Assembly: GCA_030490835.1 (NCBI GenBank)
Contig: CM059972.1
Span: forward strand, 89,575,137 to 89,639,136
Length of the DNA stretch: 64,000 bases
Reading direction: 5' to 3'
DNA from: Annona cherimola
Taxonomy: Eukaryota > Streptophyta > Magnoliopsida > Magnoliales > Annonaceae
In this document: positions 46,941 to 58,738 of the stretch, one piece after another
Position numbering within the stretch: the first letter of the stretch is position 1
Layout of the letters: every line of letters begins with the position of its first letter
The notes under the pieces: generated by a model
What the model was told of the DNA's origin: nothing
The model's input: only the letters and a program-made list of their open reading frames with translations
The model's database searches: none
Made by a program: the position numbers and the translations under genes

Positions 46941-47782
46941 TTAATGTAAAATGTATAAATGCCCCTTTAATGATTTTATCAAAACTTTAAATAGATTACA
47001 TTATTAGGTTAAATTATTTTTATGGAATTAATTACTAGGAATGAATATTTTAAATGTTAATTATATAGTTGAAAACATTTATTTAGGATATTAGAAAGGA
47101 TATTTTTATCATGTCTTGTCTACAGTAAGGAATAAAACTACACATCCTTGAAACTTAAGATTGATTTAAAAACTATTGTTGGCAGAGAGCCTCACCTTAT
47201 TACAAAGTCCCAGCTTCAAGTCCTAACATGGAGAATTTATATCCCATTTGCTGGACAATATTTCTAATTAATCTATTAGCAATATTATTAGATTTACACT
47301 ATAAAAATTAAAAGATTTTAAATATATACATAGACTAAGATGAAAATACAAAAAATTAAAAAGGTTCATTTGGAAACACATAAAAGTAAAAGAGAATTTC
47401 ATTATTTTTACATACATTTTGACAGAATTTAGTATCTTAATTACCTAATTACCTCATTTTTCTATTATTATTTCTATATTTTAATCTTTTTTAGTTAATT
47501 CACAAATAAAATGCAAAGTTGGACCATAATTTCAAATATAGGTAGTTATTTTTTGAGCAAAATAGTTACTTATTTTTTAAATTGTATATTACTACATTAT
47601 TTGCATTATTTGTATATATACGCATGTCTTATTACTCTACACTGTATATATATATATATTTGTAAATATACCTATGTTATATTACTCTACACAATCTATA
47701 TATATTTGTAAATATACTTATATTATCATGATGTGGTTATATTTGTAAATATATGCAAATAATTTGTGACGTTTTATAATTT
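46941..47782. other. AT-rich spacer with TA microsatellite
   Basis: A (TA)n tract lies near 47645-47660. A short frame here is low-complexity. No gene. Confidence 0.5.
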
Positions 47783-47922
47783 AGAGAAAATTCCTTATAT
47801 ACCCATGAATTTTACACCATAATTCCATTTTTACCTATGAATTTTCAAAAATTCCTCTCATTCCCAAGAATTTTTATCCTAATTCCACTTATACCTATAC
47901 TGTTAGGAATTCGTTAAATAGG
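47783..47922 (+). repeat. Left arm of a ~140-bp inverted pair (partner 52326-52466)
   Basis: TTCCTTATATACCCATGAATTTT, CCTATGAATTTTC-AAAAATTCCTCTCA and CACTTATACCTATACTGTTA match the inverse of 52326-52466. This could be the terminal repeat of a 4.7-kb element or two separate repeat copies. Confidence 0.65.
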
Positions 47923-48069
47923 CTGTTAGCTCCCAGTGAAATGATGAATATGGCCTAGCTTTAAGGTAATTTAAAGTTATTTTGCTTAAAGTTAAAGATT
48001 CATATTCAAATAATATATGATTTTTATAGTTGTAGAATTACTAAAAATTCATTATAATATGATTTTTTC

Positions 48070-48865
48070 AAATATAAAATCATAATCAAGGATGGATGTG
48101 GAGCCCCCAAACCCGAGGCGCCGGAGCCTTACTCCAGGATCGTTTAGTTAGTAAATTATGAACAGGATTGTGGCCCTGTTTACGCGGCATGGTTTTCAAT
48201 TCAATCTCATATTAATTTTCAAGCAAACATTCACTGATAATTAAAATCACATAATATTTACAAAGCATTAAAATTCATATATATCGTCAATCTTTGTAAC
48301 CTGATAGTGTTGTATCTTTACAACCTCAGCATTCATCAAAATATATAAAAACCATACAACCTTACGAGTCTCTAAATTGCGACATTTTTTTTTCTTCTTA
48401 AACCTTGCTGTACCTATCTAAGGTTGGGAAAAACAAAATGTGAGTACTAGACTCAGTAAGCAAGTATTCTCATTTAAATAAATATTTTTGTTTCATAATT
48501 TAGCATTTCATAAATAATGCACATGCAAATACACATTACAAAATCATGTTTTAAACCTTCATTAGACGGTACGCTAGCTAGGCGACCATCAATTCGTCTA
48601 CCTCCTATTTTACGGAGGGCGCCGCCGGCCGTTGGGCCTATATCAGCGACTCAGTCGCATTAGAGGGGGACTTTGGTCCGCTTACACCTCTAGAATGGAC
48701 CTGTACTTTTGTACACCATGCATCATACACATGCTAGCGTAACTTCAAGAAATAATTGCAAGTCATTCAATCATTTTGAAAATAAATCATTTCAAGGCGT
48801 TACTTGCTTACCTTAGGATATCAGTTTGTCTCCTCAACTTTTTCTTTTCCTTTCCCTAAACAAAT
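48070..48865 (-). repeat. Possible Ty3-type LTR fragment
   Basis: On the minus strand the stretch reads through a GC-rich block (48600-48710, with GGCGGCGCCCTCCG) to CTTGCTTACTGAGTCTAGTACTC near 48441-48463. It then reaches GGAGTAAGGCTCCGGCGCCT near 48112-48132. The order GC-rich block, ACTGAGT, downstream GC-rich end resembles plant Ty3 LTRs. No ends or duplication were identified. Confidence 0.4.
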
Positions 48866-50857
48866 AAAAATGATTATATTTATATATTTGAATTATGTAT
48901 AATATTAATATACAAATATATATATATATATTTATAGTGTTTTATTATTAATTTAGGTTGCACCTCTTATTTTAACATGTATGTTTAATATATCGAATTC
49001 TGTAACCCCATTATATAAGCATCATATATAATCTATAACAAGATAAACCTAAAAAATCTTTTCGGAAATTAACATCCACATCTCCTAATAACCATACCTA
49101 TGTATTTATTATTATCATTATACAATTATCAAATGAACGGTTTCTATCATGTCATAAAAAAATCTATTTTAGCTGTCCAATTCACGTTACCATTTTTTTT
49201 TTTTCAATCTCAACCGGTTATTTATATTTCTCACTGGCATAGTAGTAAATTAAAATTCTACTATATTTATAAGTATATTATTCATTTAATATTTAACGAT
49301 AGGGCCCATCAATATTGAACAGGGTACCCTCTAATGATCAACTAGAAATAATGATAATGATAATAATAATAATAATACTCCTAAGATTAACGTGGGATTT
49401 TTATTTGATATAAAGTGAAAATCTCCTAATGTCTGGACGCCGTTTCATTCTTAACAGGAACCCTTCCTAATATATATATTTTATTTATTTATTGTTATTA
49501 TTTATTTGTAGGACTCATTAACAATAAACACGGTATCTTCAAAATTTTAAATAAACTATTAATTATAATGTTCAGAGTTCCGAACGGCAGCTTTTAAGTT
49601 AATATGCATATATGCATATATACATTTTTCTACCTATATCAAATCATTAGTGGTCGTCCTATAAATAAAATTTTCCAACAGTGTAAACTACGCACGTCAT
49701 AGGCAGAAAATTCTTATGCCAAACTAATATAAATCCTCGCATAAATACTCGTTGAAAAGAAATAGAAAAATAAAAATAAACAAATTCCTGTTGACGCTGG
49801 ATAAAATATTTGGACATTGAGCTGGAAAAAAAAAATCTTGATATCATCTTATTTGGACGCATATAATATATCTAAAAAATTTATTTTGTTCAAATGCTGT
49901 CGGACGTCCAAACTCCTCCTTCCATTATTTGGATTTTTTTTTCTTTTTTTTTATATACCAACATAATTATTTTATTATTTATTTATTTATCAATCTAATA
50001 ACGCATATAATGGGTGATTACAACATTTGGATGTTAACCAGGAAAACAGATAAGTTTTTAGGACCGTGAATTCGTGCATAAAATTTAATCTCCAAATCAA
50101 TTCTATGCGGATGGAAAGCTGGAAATGCATGGAAGAAAGAGAAACAAAAATGACAAACCTATTAGTTGTCTGGACGTCTCCCTGCTAAACTCTTTCTTCC
50201 TCCTATTCTTTCTTTCTCCCTTTTTTTATTTATTTTTTTTCCTACTTTGCTGCTGGTTGCTGCAGCCCATCTCTATTTATATGCTTTCCAACGCCACCTA
50301 ATTAATAAAAAAAAAAAATTATCCGATTTTTCTGCTGCCGAATTCTCCACTGTCCACCTCCTCCTTATGCTACCGCTTCACCGCAATTAGCGGTATTTTA
50401 TTTTATTTTTTTCGAAAAATTCAAACATTAATTAATTAATTCATAACTGCATACGTACACACTTATATATTATGAAAAAAAATTCTACTAATATAAATAT
50501 TATTGCTCACAAAATGCACCATTCGGAATTTTAAAAAAAAATTGTTTCATTTTTTAATAAACTAATTCATCTTCAGACATAAAATCTCTTTATAAAATTT
50601 TAGAAACATGTTTTTCAAAATTTTATTCCTTCATTAAATTGGGCACATTAATTTAAGCTTACACATAAAATTTCACCTCAATTGGAGCAAAGTAAATATT
50701 TTAATTTAATTAAAATCGTATTTTGGCATAAAATTTCATTTTAAAAGCTTGTAGACATGTTTTTCAAAATTTGATCCATTCATTATGTAGGGTGTATTCA
50801 AATAGGTTTGCTCCAAAAGTTTCAGCTCAAACAACCTTATATACATCACTATATTAA
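48866..50857. other. AT-rich spacer with microsatellites
   Basis: Contains (AT)n near 48910 and (ATA)n near 49360. No gene; small frames (49100-49318, 50166-50390) are low-complexity. GTCTGGACG occurs at about 49431 and 50168 and a related GTCGGACGTCC near 49899, possibly a short dispersed motif. Confidence 0.45.
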
Positions 50858-51148
50858 GGGTGTGTTTGGTTGGGGTTAAAACTTTTGATGAAAAGTTTTT
50901 GAGGTAGAAGTTGTCAAATTGATAGAAAATTATGTGATATAATAAGAGTAATGATGAAGAGTAAAGAGAATAAAGTTAAAATAGATAGGTTAGTTGTATG
51001 GGTAGTTGTGTAGAAATGATTGAAAAGTAAGGTAGTTTGTATAGGAAAATGTGAAGAAATAATTAAAAAATAGAGTAGTTATGGAGAGTGAAAAGTTTTA
51101 GATTGAAAAGTTTTGATTGACATGTTTATATCCCAAACAAACACACCC
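50858..51148 (+). mobile_element. MITE family A, full-length reference copy (291 bp)
   Basis: Starts GGGTGTGTTTGGTTGGGG and ends AAACAAACACACCC, giving terminal inverted repeats of about 14 bp. The 3-bp target duplication TAA lies at 50855-50857 and 51149-51151. Three-base TWA-type duplications point to the PIF/Harbinger (Tourist-like) superfamily. No coding capacity. Confidence 0.85.
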
Positions 51149-51228
51149 TAAATAAATAAATTTTTAAAAAAATTTACGTAGAAATAACGGAAGGTAAAAG
51201 GAAGCTCTGGACGTACGGGTGTGCATCG

Positions 51229-51786
51229 TCGGTGGTTTTTTTTTTTTTTTTTTTTGATGAACTGGAATACTCCCCTATCCCGGTCCCCTTACAACATGGA
51301 AGGAAGCCGGGATTGAGTAATCCAAAAATGCATTATCAAAAAAATTGTCTATACAAATTTTACCCAAAATGGCTTGGGGGAGGGGGGGTCCCCACCAAGA
51401 TTGGTGATCAAGAACAGAAAAAGACATCGAATCTGCTAAGGCATAAGCAACAGTATTTCCCTGCCTTAACACATGATGAACAGAAATATGAGGAGTCATG
51501 GAAAATAACGCCTTAATCTCGTCAATGAGGACCCCCGCCGGAGCACGAATCAGACCCTCCCCAGCCAAAAAGTTACACAAGAGGAGAGAGTTGGACTCAA
51601 TCTGTGTGTTCCGAAACGCCAGCTGGGTGGTCCACTTGACCCCCCATAGAAACGCTTGGGCTTCCATGAGCAAGGGCCCCATGTTTCCCCGCCTCCTCCA
51701 TCCCTGAGTTGCAATAAAGGAGCCCTTAGAATCTCTAATGACCGCCGCAAAGCCCATGGATCCCCCAGCCCTGTTCGGTGGTTTTT
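51229..51786 (-). mobile_element. 5'-truncated LINE insertion with poly(A) and target duplication
   Basis: A 12-bp direct repeat TCGGTGGTTTTT (51229-51240 and 51775-51786) flanks a 534-bp insert. The left edge of the insert is an uninterrupted T-run, the poly(A) tail of a minus-strand LINE. The insert encodes the terminal RNase H domain of an L1-type ORF2. Truncation from the 5' side, tail and duplication together identify target-primed reverse transcription. Confidence 0.9.
51275..51757 (-). pseudogene. LINE ORF2 C-terminal RNase H domain
   Basis: An open frame of 160 codons. GFAAVIRDSKGSFIATQG, then MEAQAFLWGVKWTTQLAF, IESNSLLLCNFL and HHVLRQGNTVAYALAD are the conserved pieces of the plant RVT_3 RNase H found at the end of L1-like ORF2. 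The first catalytic strand is lost by 5' truncation. The frame is uninterrupted, so this insertion may be relatively recent. It has no start codon context of its own. Confidence 0.85.
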
Positions 51787-52325
51787 GTTCCTGTTCATTT
51801 TTATTTTTGGCACATTTTTTAATGCAGTTAAGTTAAACACTTTACTCAATTATTTTTCATAATTTAATCCATCTAAATTAAAGAGCACATAAGTTAATAC
51901 TTTCCATTAAATTTTCTCGTTGTTCTGAGTTATACATTCTAAGATATAATAAAAATAGCATAGATGAATACAAGTCCTTAATTAGTACCCCTAATTAGTC
52001 CAAAATTTTCCATTTATTTTTATTTTTCCATAAGATACGTAAATTTAAACAGTCTCAATTTATGTAATTCAGAATTTTGAAATTTCTTCCCGACAAATTT
52101 ATAAAAATTCATTTTCATATCTAATCTTTATGAAATCATTATTTAACTCTTTTCTAAATTTATATTTTATTTATATTTTTCTAAAATTACAATACGTATC
52201 TTTCTATAACTTTACAACAATAATGACCGCAATGTACAAGCTTTCAGTACATATCACATTCACTAAGTTTCAAATAACATAGGTTTCACAATGGACATAT
52301 TTATCATTTCCCAAAGAACTAACGA
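51787..52325. other. AT-rich spacer
   Basis: No feature recognised. Confidence 0.5.
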
Positions 52326-52466
52326 TCTCTCTAACGGATCCTTAACAGTGTAGGTATAAGTGAAATTATGATAAAAAATTCATAGGTATGAGAGGATTTT
52401 TCGAAAATTCATGGATATAAGTAGAATTATGAGTAAAATTCGTGAGTATATAAGAAACTTATCCTA
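52326..52466 (-). repeat. Right arm of a ~140-bp inverted pair (partner 47783-47922)
   Basis: The inverse of this stretch matches the left arm with scattered differences. A short TATAAT lies just outside both arms but is too short to prove a target duplication. Confidence 0.65.
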
Positions 52467-52900
52467 TAATCAGGTTGTTAGGGTATATTTATAAATTCTC
52501 ATTTTTATGATTTTTGATATAATATATTTTGGAGTTCTCAAAAGTAACAATTTCTAAAGTTATTTAAGTAATTTTTTGATGCAATTTGTATAAAGCGCCT
52601 ATGGATACCCACATAACCAATTATAATTTGGGTATGATAGGTTATGTACCACTTATTAGTGCCAAACCAGCATAAGTGGATATCTATGTGGGGTATCTAA
52701 AATTGTACTTAGAAATTTTAAATACCTATTTATTATTTTAGTGATTTAGATTTTTTATAAATGTTATTTTTAACAAAAGAGATAAGAGTAATTTATAAAC
52801 AAATATAGGATAATTTTTCTACCTTGCCCTACTTTAATTTGGATTGGTTTGATGGATAATCATGGGTATCATACTAAAGTTAGCACTTTTCGAAATGACA
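52467..52900. other. AT-rich spacer with a short inverted repeat
   Basis: GGATACCCACATA near 52604-52616 pairs with TATGTGGGGTATC near 52685-52697. No gene. Confidence 0.4.
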
Positions 52901-53098
52901 ATTTACAAATATCGTCCCATAGTTTGATCATGTTGCAAATAGGTTCACTTAGTTTCTTAAATTGTACATTACCCCTATAGTTTTTACATATTTACAAATA
53001 TATTCACATGGTGATAACTAAAGTATATTTGTAAATATATACTAATTATATGGTGTAATATGCAAATTGGAAAACTATATGAGTATATTTGCAAATTA
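52901..53098. mobile_element. Foldback MITE, ~200 bp
   Basis: The left half (ATTTACAAATAT...CATAGTTT...ATGTTGCAAAT) is roughly complementary to the right half (ATTTGTAAATATA...AAAACTATATGAGTATATTTGCAAAT), so the whole can fold. Ends are not precise. Confidence 0.5.
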
Positions 53099-53585
53099 CT
53101 TATCATTTTTTACAACTTTCTATGAAATTATTTTATTTATTCTAACTTTATTTTCATTACTCCTAATTAGATGTGCAACTGGATCAATTAGTTCCGATTT
53201 CAGTTTGAAATTGGTTTTTTAAAATAGTCTTTATGTTATATTTGACAATCATAATTTTAATATAAATTTTATTTGAAAACTTATAATAAAACTTATAAAT
53301 GGTAAAACTTACAAATCTCTAACAGTTTTTCTAAACATGGGATATCAATTTGAAACTTATAAATGTTTTTTTAATTGGTATTATACATCGTGACAACTTG
53401 ATATTATAAGCAAACACTTTTACAACTCTCACAATCCTAGAGGGATTTTTATATAAACACCTCCATACTTAGGGAGGACATAAATAAATTAACTTATAAT
53501 AAAATATCATTGAATTTCAAAAATCAAAAAAAATATTTACAAATATCTAAAAATTATAAAACTTGATAAATATGATAAATACACT
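53099..53585. other. AT-rich spacer
   Basis: No supported feature. Confidence 0.5.
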
Positions 53586-53589
53586 TAAT

Positions 53590-53820
53590 TAGGGTGTGTT
53601 CCAAATAATACGAGATTCTTAGATTGAATATGTATCACCATTTTCAATTTAGTTTTTCATTTCAGTTTTTCAATTCCCAAGACAATTTTTTCAATTTACA
53701 ATACAACTTTATTCATTTTTAATACAACTTTACTCATTCTCAATACACATCATTATATTTTTATCCCATATACAAATTCCATTCAAAAATATGATATTAT
53801 GCGAAATACTCAATTGAATA
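53590..53820 (+). mobile_element. MITE family B, copy 1
   Basis: Shares ATTCTTAGATTGAATATGTAT, CAATTTACAATACAACTTT and CAATACACATCATTATATTTTT with the inverse of 58445-58615. The two copies define a second small AT-rich family. Confidence 0.6.
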
Positions 53821-54258
53821 AAAAAAAATTTAAAAAATTTAAAGAAAACGAATTAAAGTAGCCGAGTGCATAGCTACGTGCCCCTAGGTACACAATACGA
53901 GTACCCTGCGATCTCACGTTAAGAAAAACCCGTCGATTGATTCAAATTCAAAGCGCGATCTCGCATGCATCAAACACCAATGGCCAACATGTGCATGCGT
54001 GTGCATCATTATAATAAAGTGTTATCCAGTACTAGTTGTGGCCCCCACGTGTATCGCCGTACAAGCTAGTGTATTAAATAAATAAATATTGTAGCTAGCT
54101 CGCTAGCTAATAAATATATATTAATTTTTAATTATTTATTTACATTTCCTACCTAATTATTCAAATTTCAAGCATTTCTATACAATTTAGTCATCTATTC
54201 TAATTTATTTTCTTTATTTATCATTGTTATCCGTACGAACACACGTCACTTTTTATAT
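53821..54258. other. Spacer without genes
   Basis: 53860-54060 is less AT-rich (CTACGTGCCCCTAGGTAC, CCCCCACGTGTATCGCCG) and includes a CACGTG core. No coding frame. Confidence 0.4.
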
Positions 54259-54261
54259 TTA

Positions 54262-54543
54262 GAGTGCGTTTGGGAATGGATAAAACTTTTGATGAAAAGT
54301 TGTAGAGATGAAAAGTTGTCAAATGATGTGATATGATAGGGGTAATGATGATGAATAAATATGATAAAGTTGAAATATATAGGTTAGTTGTGTTGGTAGT
54401 TGTGTAGAAATGATTAAAAAGTAGGTTAGTTGTATAGAAAAATGTGATGAAATAATTAAAAAATAGGGTAGTTGTGGAGAGTGAAAAGTTTTAGATTGAA
54501 AAGTTTTAACTCTGACAACTTTTCGTTGTTACCAAACATACCC
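54262..54543 (+). mobile_element. MITE family A, full-length (282 bp)
   Basis: Left end GAGTGCGTTTGGGAATGG, right end TACCAAACATACCC, with target duplication TTA at 54259-54261 and 54544-54546. Confidence 0.85.
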
Positions 54544-54616
54544 TTAAAAACTTTTACGGGAAGTTCCATGCTTCTTTGAGCATGGTATCACTACTCATCA
54601 TATTTTTTTCATTTTA

Positions 54617-54805
54617 GGGTGTGTTTGGCAATTGATAAAAAATGTCAAGTCAATCTAAAACTTTTCACTCTCTACAACTATTATATTTTTTAATTATTTT
54701 TTCGCGCTTTCCTATACAACTACCCTACTTTTCAATCATTTATACGTAACTATCCACACAACTAACTTATCTATTTTAACTATCCACACAACTACCCTCC
54801 TGGAT
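54617..54805 (-). mobile_element. MITE family A, truncated, minus orientation
   Basis: Starts GGGTGTGTTTGGCAATTG and continues through AAAACTTTTCACTCTCTACA and ACTAACTTATCTATTTTAAC. It then ends abruptly after a short internal duplication (TATCCACACAACTA twice, near 54750 and 54781). Confidence 0.7.
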
Positions 54806-55816
54806 TGTTATTATTTTTTGTGCAAATGTGACGAATATACATCTCTCTTCCGATAAAGATCTAGTCGTGTCATATATCCCGTCAATGTAGATTAATTCAC
54901 TACGACAATTACAAACAATACTCAATCAACTTTAAATTAGTTTGGTTTTAACTTAATTTATTAACAATCCATTAACCCATTTATTAAATGGGTTATAAAT
55001 GGGTTGAGTTGAGGATTTTTTAAATGGATTAATAAAAAGATTATGGTTGATATTTTTTTAATAGTTAGGATTATGATTACATTTTAACCCATCCGACCTG
55101 ATCCGTTAACATCCTTAATATCAATATAATAAATGAAGAGAATTTATTGTTCTTTAATTTTTCTTTTTTCATTCAAGTGATATATATACAAAGCACCTCA
55201 TGCAATATATTGAATTTATATTAAAGCTCATGGGTAGGAAAGATACATCTCACACAAAAGAATATGAAGATACATTACTCTACACATGGACGACTGAAAT
55301 CGAAACCCAAACTTATCCCAAACGAGACACCACTTCATGCCAGGCTTGTTAATAGGGCTAGGCATCATTTTTTAACATTAAAGTAATGATTTGAGGGTCA
55401 AAAAAGTAAATGGTAATGATCATAGAAGATAATATTACCAATATTAAAGTAAATTTATTTACTTTACGTTCTTTATTTTTACCGTTTGTAATATTTTACC
55501 TCTCTTTAGTATGATCACCAAAAGGTCAAAAGTTTAAAGGAGAGAATTTTTGATGGATGTGGCCATTAGTAGGTCTTAATGTCGTCCTAAAAATCAAGTT
55601 TTTGTTGTTATCTGATTTTTCAATGCTTCATTAAAAGAATTCTATAATTTGATTTTTGGACCATAGAAGTTTTGGAATTTTTTATTAATAGTTGTACACT
55701 ATAATAACTTATATTAAAATTAGGCTTGTTATAACCCTCATATCATGAAGAGATTTTTCTATAAATACTCTTTATCTCAAAGGGGATATTTATTTAGATT
55801 CTAAGTTTCGGGATTT
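54806..55816. other. AT-rich spacer
   Basis: Contains ATGGGTTATAAATGGGTTGAG-type text near 54990-55100 with internal partial repetition. No gene. Confidence 0.45.
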
Positions 55817-56036
55817 GGGAAGTGTTTAGCAATACACAAAATTTTTAATTAATAACTTTTTATTCTATATAACTACCATATTTTTTTTATTTTTCAGATA
55901 TTCCTATACAACTATTTTACTTTCAAATAATTATACACAACTACTCATTCACTTAACTTATTTATTTTAACTTTATTCTTTTTATTCTTCATCATTACTT
56001 CTATCATATCACATCATTTTATAACTTTTACTCCAA
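55817..56036 (-). mobile_element. MITE family A copy, minus orientation, diverged
   Basis: GGGAAGTGTTTAGCAATAC at the left, then TATATAACTACCATATTTTT, CTTAACTTATTTATTTTAAC and ATCATATCACATCATTTTAT. The right end abuts the next copy at 56038. Confidence 0.65.
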
Positions 56037-56037
56037 G

Positions 56038-56671
56038 AGGGTATTTTGAAATAAGTAAAACTTTTCATTTGAAACTTTTTAATATAAAACTTTTCACTGT
56101 CTATAACTATAATATTTTTAATTTATTTTTTTATATCTTCTCATACAAATTGGATTCTAATTTAATGCTTCTGAGCGCATTGAGCCTCAATACTTCTGTT
56201 GCATACATACATTTTTATTAATTTTTTGAAACTTTTTTACACAAATGTTAATCTAAGTGTATTTAATATGTATACAAATTTTTATCATTTTTTAAAAATT
56301 TTAGATATTTTTTCAAATTTTTAAAAGTCAGTGGCATAATTTTTAAAAATCTAAAAAAAATATCTAAAAAGCTTCCAAATGGTAAAAATTTATATACATG
56401 TTAAGTACACTTAAATAATAGTTTCATAAAAAAATTTAAAAATTTAAAAAATAAATCTATACATCAGGGAGCACTGAGACTTGATGCTCTAGAGAGCAAA
56501 AAATCAGAATCCTTATAAATTATCTTACTTTTCAATCAGTTTTACATAATCACTTATATAATTAACTTATATATTTTAATTTTATTTTTTATTCATTATT
56601 ATTATCATATCATATTATTTTTTTAATTTAATAATATTATCTAAAAATTTTATAACTTTCCGAATATACCC
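56038..56671 (-). mobile_element. MITE family A copy split by a nested element
   Basis: GGGTATTTTGAAATAAG...CTATAACTATAATATTTTT runs up to 56151. The family sequence resumes after 56512 with TTATCTTACTTTTCAATCAG and ends GAATATACCC near 56671. Removing 56152-56512 restores a normal-length family member. Confidence 0.75.
56152..56512. mobile_element. Nested foldback MITE (~361 bp)
   Basis: The left arm GGATTCTAATTTAATGC...GCATTGAGCCTCAATACT and the inverse of the right arm GGATTCTGATTTTTTGCTC...GCATCAAGTCTCAGTGCT match over at least 45 bp. Interior AT-rich runs also pair, so nearly the whole element can fold. The flanks ACAAATT and ATAAATT are a possible 7-bp target duplication with one mismatch. 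Confidence 0.75.
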
Positions 56672-56699
56672 GAGAAATTTTTCATAAAAAATTTTATTC

Positions 56700-57150
56700 C
56701 TTACGGAACACATTCCCATGGTCCGACATCTGTGGTCCTACCGTAGTAATCATACTCTGCCGGAACGACCAATAATTTACCTTGACCATCTGATATGAAA
56801 GACCGAAACGCGGGCGCGGAGCCGAGCCGAGAAGCCGGTCTGGTCTGGTATCTGCAATGATGACGACAGGTCATTAACGGCGCTGTCTGTCGCGAGGCTG
56901 CAACTGCAACTGGTGCGGGATCACTGGCGTCGGGCTGGGCCCCGCGCGACACGCTTGATACTTGAGCAATCTCGCCGCCCTGCTGCCAATCCCTACGGTA
57001 CACGTGGCAAAGTCAGGAGCACGTAACCCCGTGCACGCGTGTACTGGTGCGGTTGGTATTTTGTGTCAGATCCCACGTACGCACGTTCTTGAGGACTCCG
57101 CCGCTGTATTATATGCACACCCTTATTGTGCGCAGACGAATCGCTTTTTT
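56700..57150 (-). other. GC-rich island, possible promoter/exon remnant
   Basis: Sharply GC-richer than the AT-rich flanks, with CGCGGGCGCGGAGCC, GGGCCCCGCGCGAC and a G-box/ABRE core CACGTGGC at 57000-57007. On the minus strand a TATA-like CATATAATAC at about 57109-57118 lies upstream of a 100-codon open stretch (56701-57003). That stretch begins at GTG, not ATG, and ends in KLLVVPAEYDYYGRTTDVG... I do not recognise the product. It could be a decayed first exon, a captured promoter, or part of an unknown element. Confidence 0.4.
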
Positions 57151-57412
57151 GGTACGTTTGGTAACGGGTAAAACGGTGGTAACATGGTAAATAAAAAAGA
57201 GAATATTTTGATAAATATGAAAATGATAGGAAATGATAGATATATAGTTGTAATAAATAAGTTTGTTATTTGCCGTTGATAGTGAAAGTGATTTGAATGT
57301 AGGGGTAAAAGTAGAAAAAATAGTATAATTATGAGAATAATAATTGATTTTAGAAAACTAAATACTATGGAAAAACTATAGTTCCCATGTGAATATGTTA
57401 CCGAATGTCCCC
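57151..57412. mobile_element. MITE with GGTACGTTTGGTAAC ends
   Basis: The left end GGTACGTTTGGTAACGG pairs with the inverse of GTTACCGAATGTCCCC at the right. About 262 bp without coding capacity; it may be a distant relative of family A. The target duplication is unclear. Confidence 0.55.
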
Positions 57413-57827
57413 GTAAAATTGGTGGGAAATGTGGAACAGGGTGTAAAATGAAAAATAAATTATTTTGAGAATTGTTTAATTAATAATGAAAGAAATAAAA
57501 ATAAAATAAATAAGATATTTGGAGTATAATAAGAAAGAAATGATTGAAATATATAAGTAAATAAATAAAAATACGATTATTGATCATAAATTAATTAGCT
57601 TGAGAATTAATGCTCTCATACTTTTTAGTAACATATTTTGCACATGGATTACCAAATAGCACGGAATGTTTCCTTGGTATTTTGGGCACATCGTGGCTAT
57701 CGGGATATCAAAAATTATTCGGATCAATATTGATAATCATCTCCACGTGTAAAAGTTAAAAATAATGTCTCACAATCACTTGCAGGTAATTGTGTAGAAA
57801 TTCAACCAAGTTTTACTTTTTTGTTTA
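57413..57827. other. AT-rich spacer
   Basis: No feature recognised. Confidence 0.5.
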
Positions 57828-58107
57828 GGTGTGGTTGGTAATGAATAAAACTTTTGATGAAAAGTTTTAGAGAGTAAAAGTTGTCAAATGATGTAATACG
57901 ATAGGGGTAATGATGAGTAGTAAAAAAAATAAAATTAAAATAAATAGGTTAATTGTTTGGATAGTTGTGTAAAAATGATTAAAAAGTGGGTAATTGTATA
58001 GGAAAATGTGAAAAAATGATTAAAAAATATAATAGTTGTGGATAATGAAAAGTTTTTTATTGAAAAGTTTTAACTTGATATTTTTTATTAATTACCAAAC
58101 ACACCCT
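57828..58107 (+). mobile_element. MITE family A, full-length
   Basis: GGTGTGGTTGGTAATGAAT at the left, TACCAAACACACCC at the right, with TTA at 57825-57827 and 58108-58110. Confidence 0.8.
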
Positions 58108-58192
58108 TTATTTCCATCCAAAGATGCCTTGTTAAAAAAATCTGTCATGATTGCTCGAGCATTTAAGTGTTTCAAAGGAGACAAAATACTTA

Positions 58193-58430
58193 GTGCCTGT
58201 TTGTAACAAATTTTTAAATTGAAACATTTTAGTATAAAACTTTTCATATTCTTTATGATTATTTTATTTTTTAATTATTTATTCATATTTTTTATATAAT
58301 TACTTCACTTTTTAATTATTTCTACATAATTATCTATACAATTAACTTATTCCTTTTAACTTTATTCTCTTTACTTTTTATTGTTATCATAATTTTTTAT
58401 CCAAAATTTTACTACTTTCCAAATTGCGAA
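58193..58430 (-). mobile_element. MITE family A copy, minus orientation, diverged
   Basis: TGCCTGTTTGTAACAAAT, then TATAAAACTTTTCATATTC, AATTAACTTATTCCTTTTAA and ATTTTACTACTTTCCAAAT mirror the plus copies. The ends are worn. Confidence 0.65.
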
Positions 58431-58444
58431 CTTACCATTACTAT

Positions 58445-58615
58445 AATTTGTAGTATGTTGAAAATGCAATGATGTGTATTCTAAATAGTGAAAATTATTT
58501 TAAAAATTAAAAATTGTATTACAAATTAAAAACGTCTTAAAAATTGAAAAGGCAATTTAGAAATGGGAATACAAATTTTATTCAAGAATCTTGTGTCCTT
58601 TGAAATAGTAAGAAA
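58445..58615 (-). mobile_element. MITE family B, copy 2
   Basis: Inverse counterpart of 53590-53820, for example AATGATGTGTATTCTAAATAG, AAATTGTATTACAAATTAAA and ATTCAAGAATCTTGTGTCC. Confidence 0.6.
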
Positions 58616-58738
58616 ATAAAAAAAAAAGAATCGATATTCACTTAAAAGTTAATGCTTCCTTGTCCACACTGTAAACTTGATTAAACCAAAATGTTTCCTA
58701 GATTTTTACCATCAATGCGTGTCTCTATGTATAATCTA

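Noticed and set aside
48600..48710. rRNA or organelle DNA insertion suggested by the GC-rich block
   Set aside because: No rRNA or plastid sequence was recognised, and the block fits an LTR interior better.
50166..50390. 74-codon plus-strand frame with a hydrophobic N-terminal part
   Set aside because: Arises from T-rich and C-rich low-complexity runs; no codon pattern or homology.
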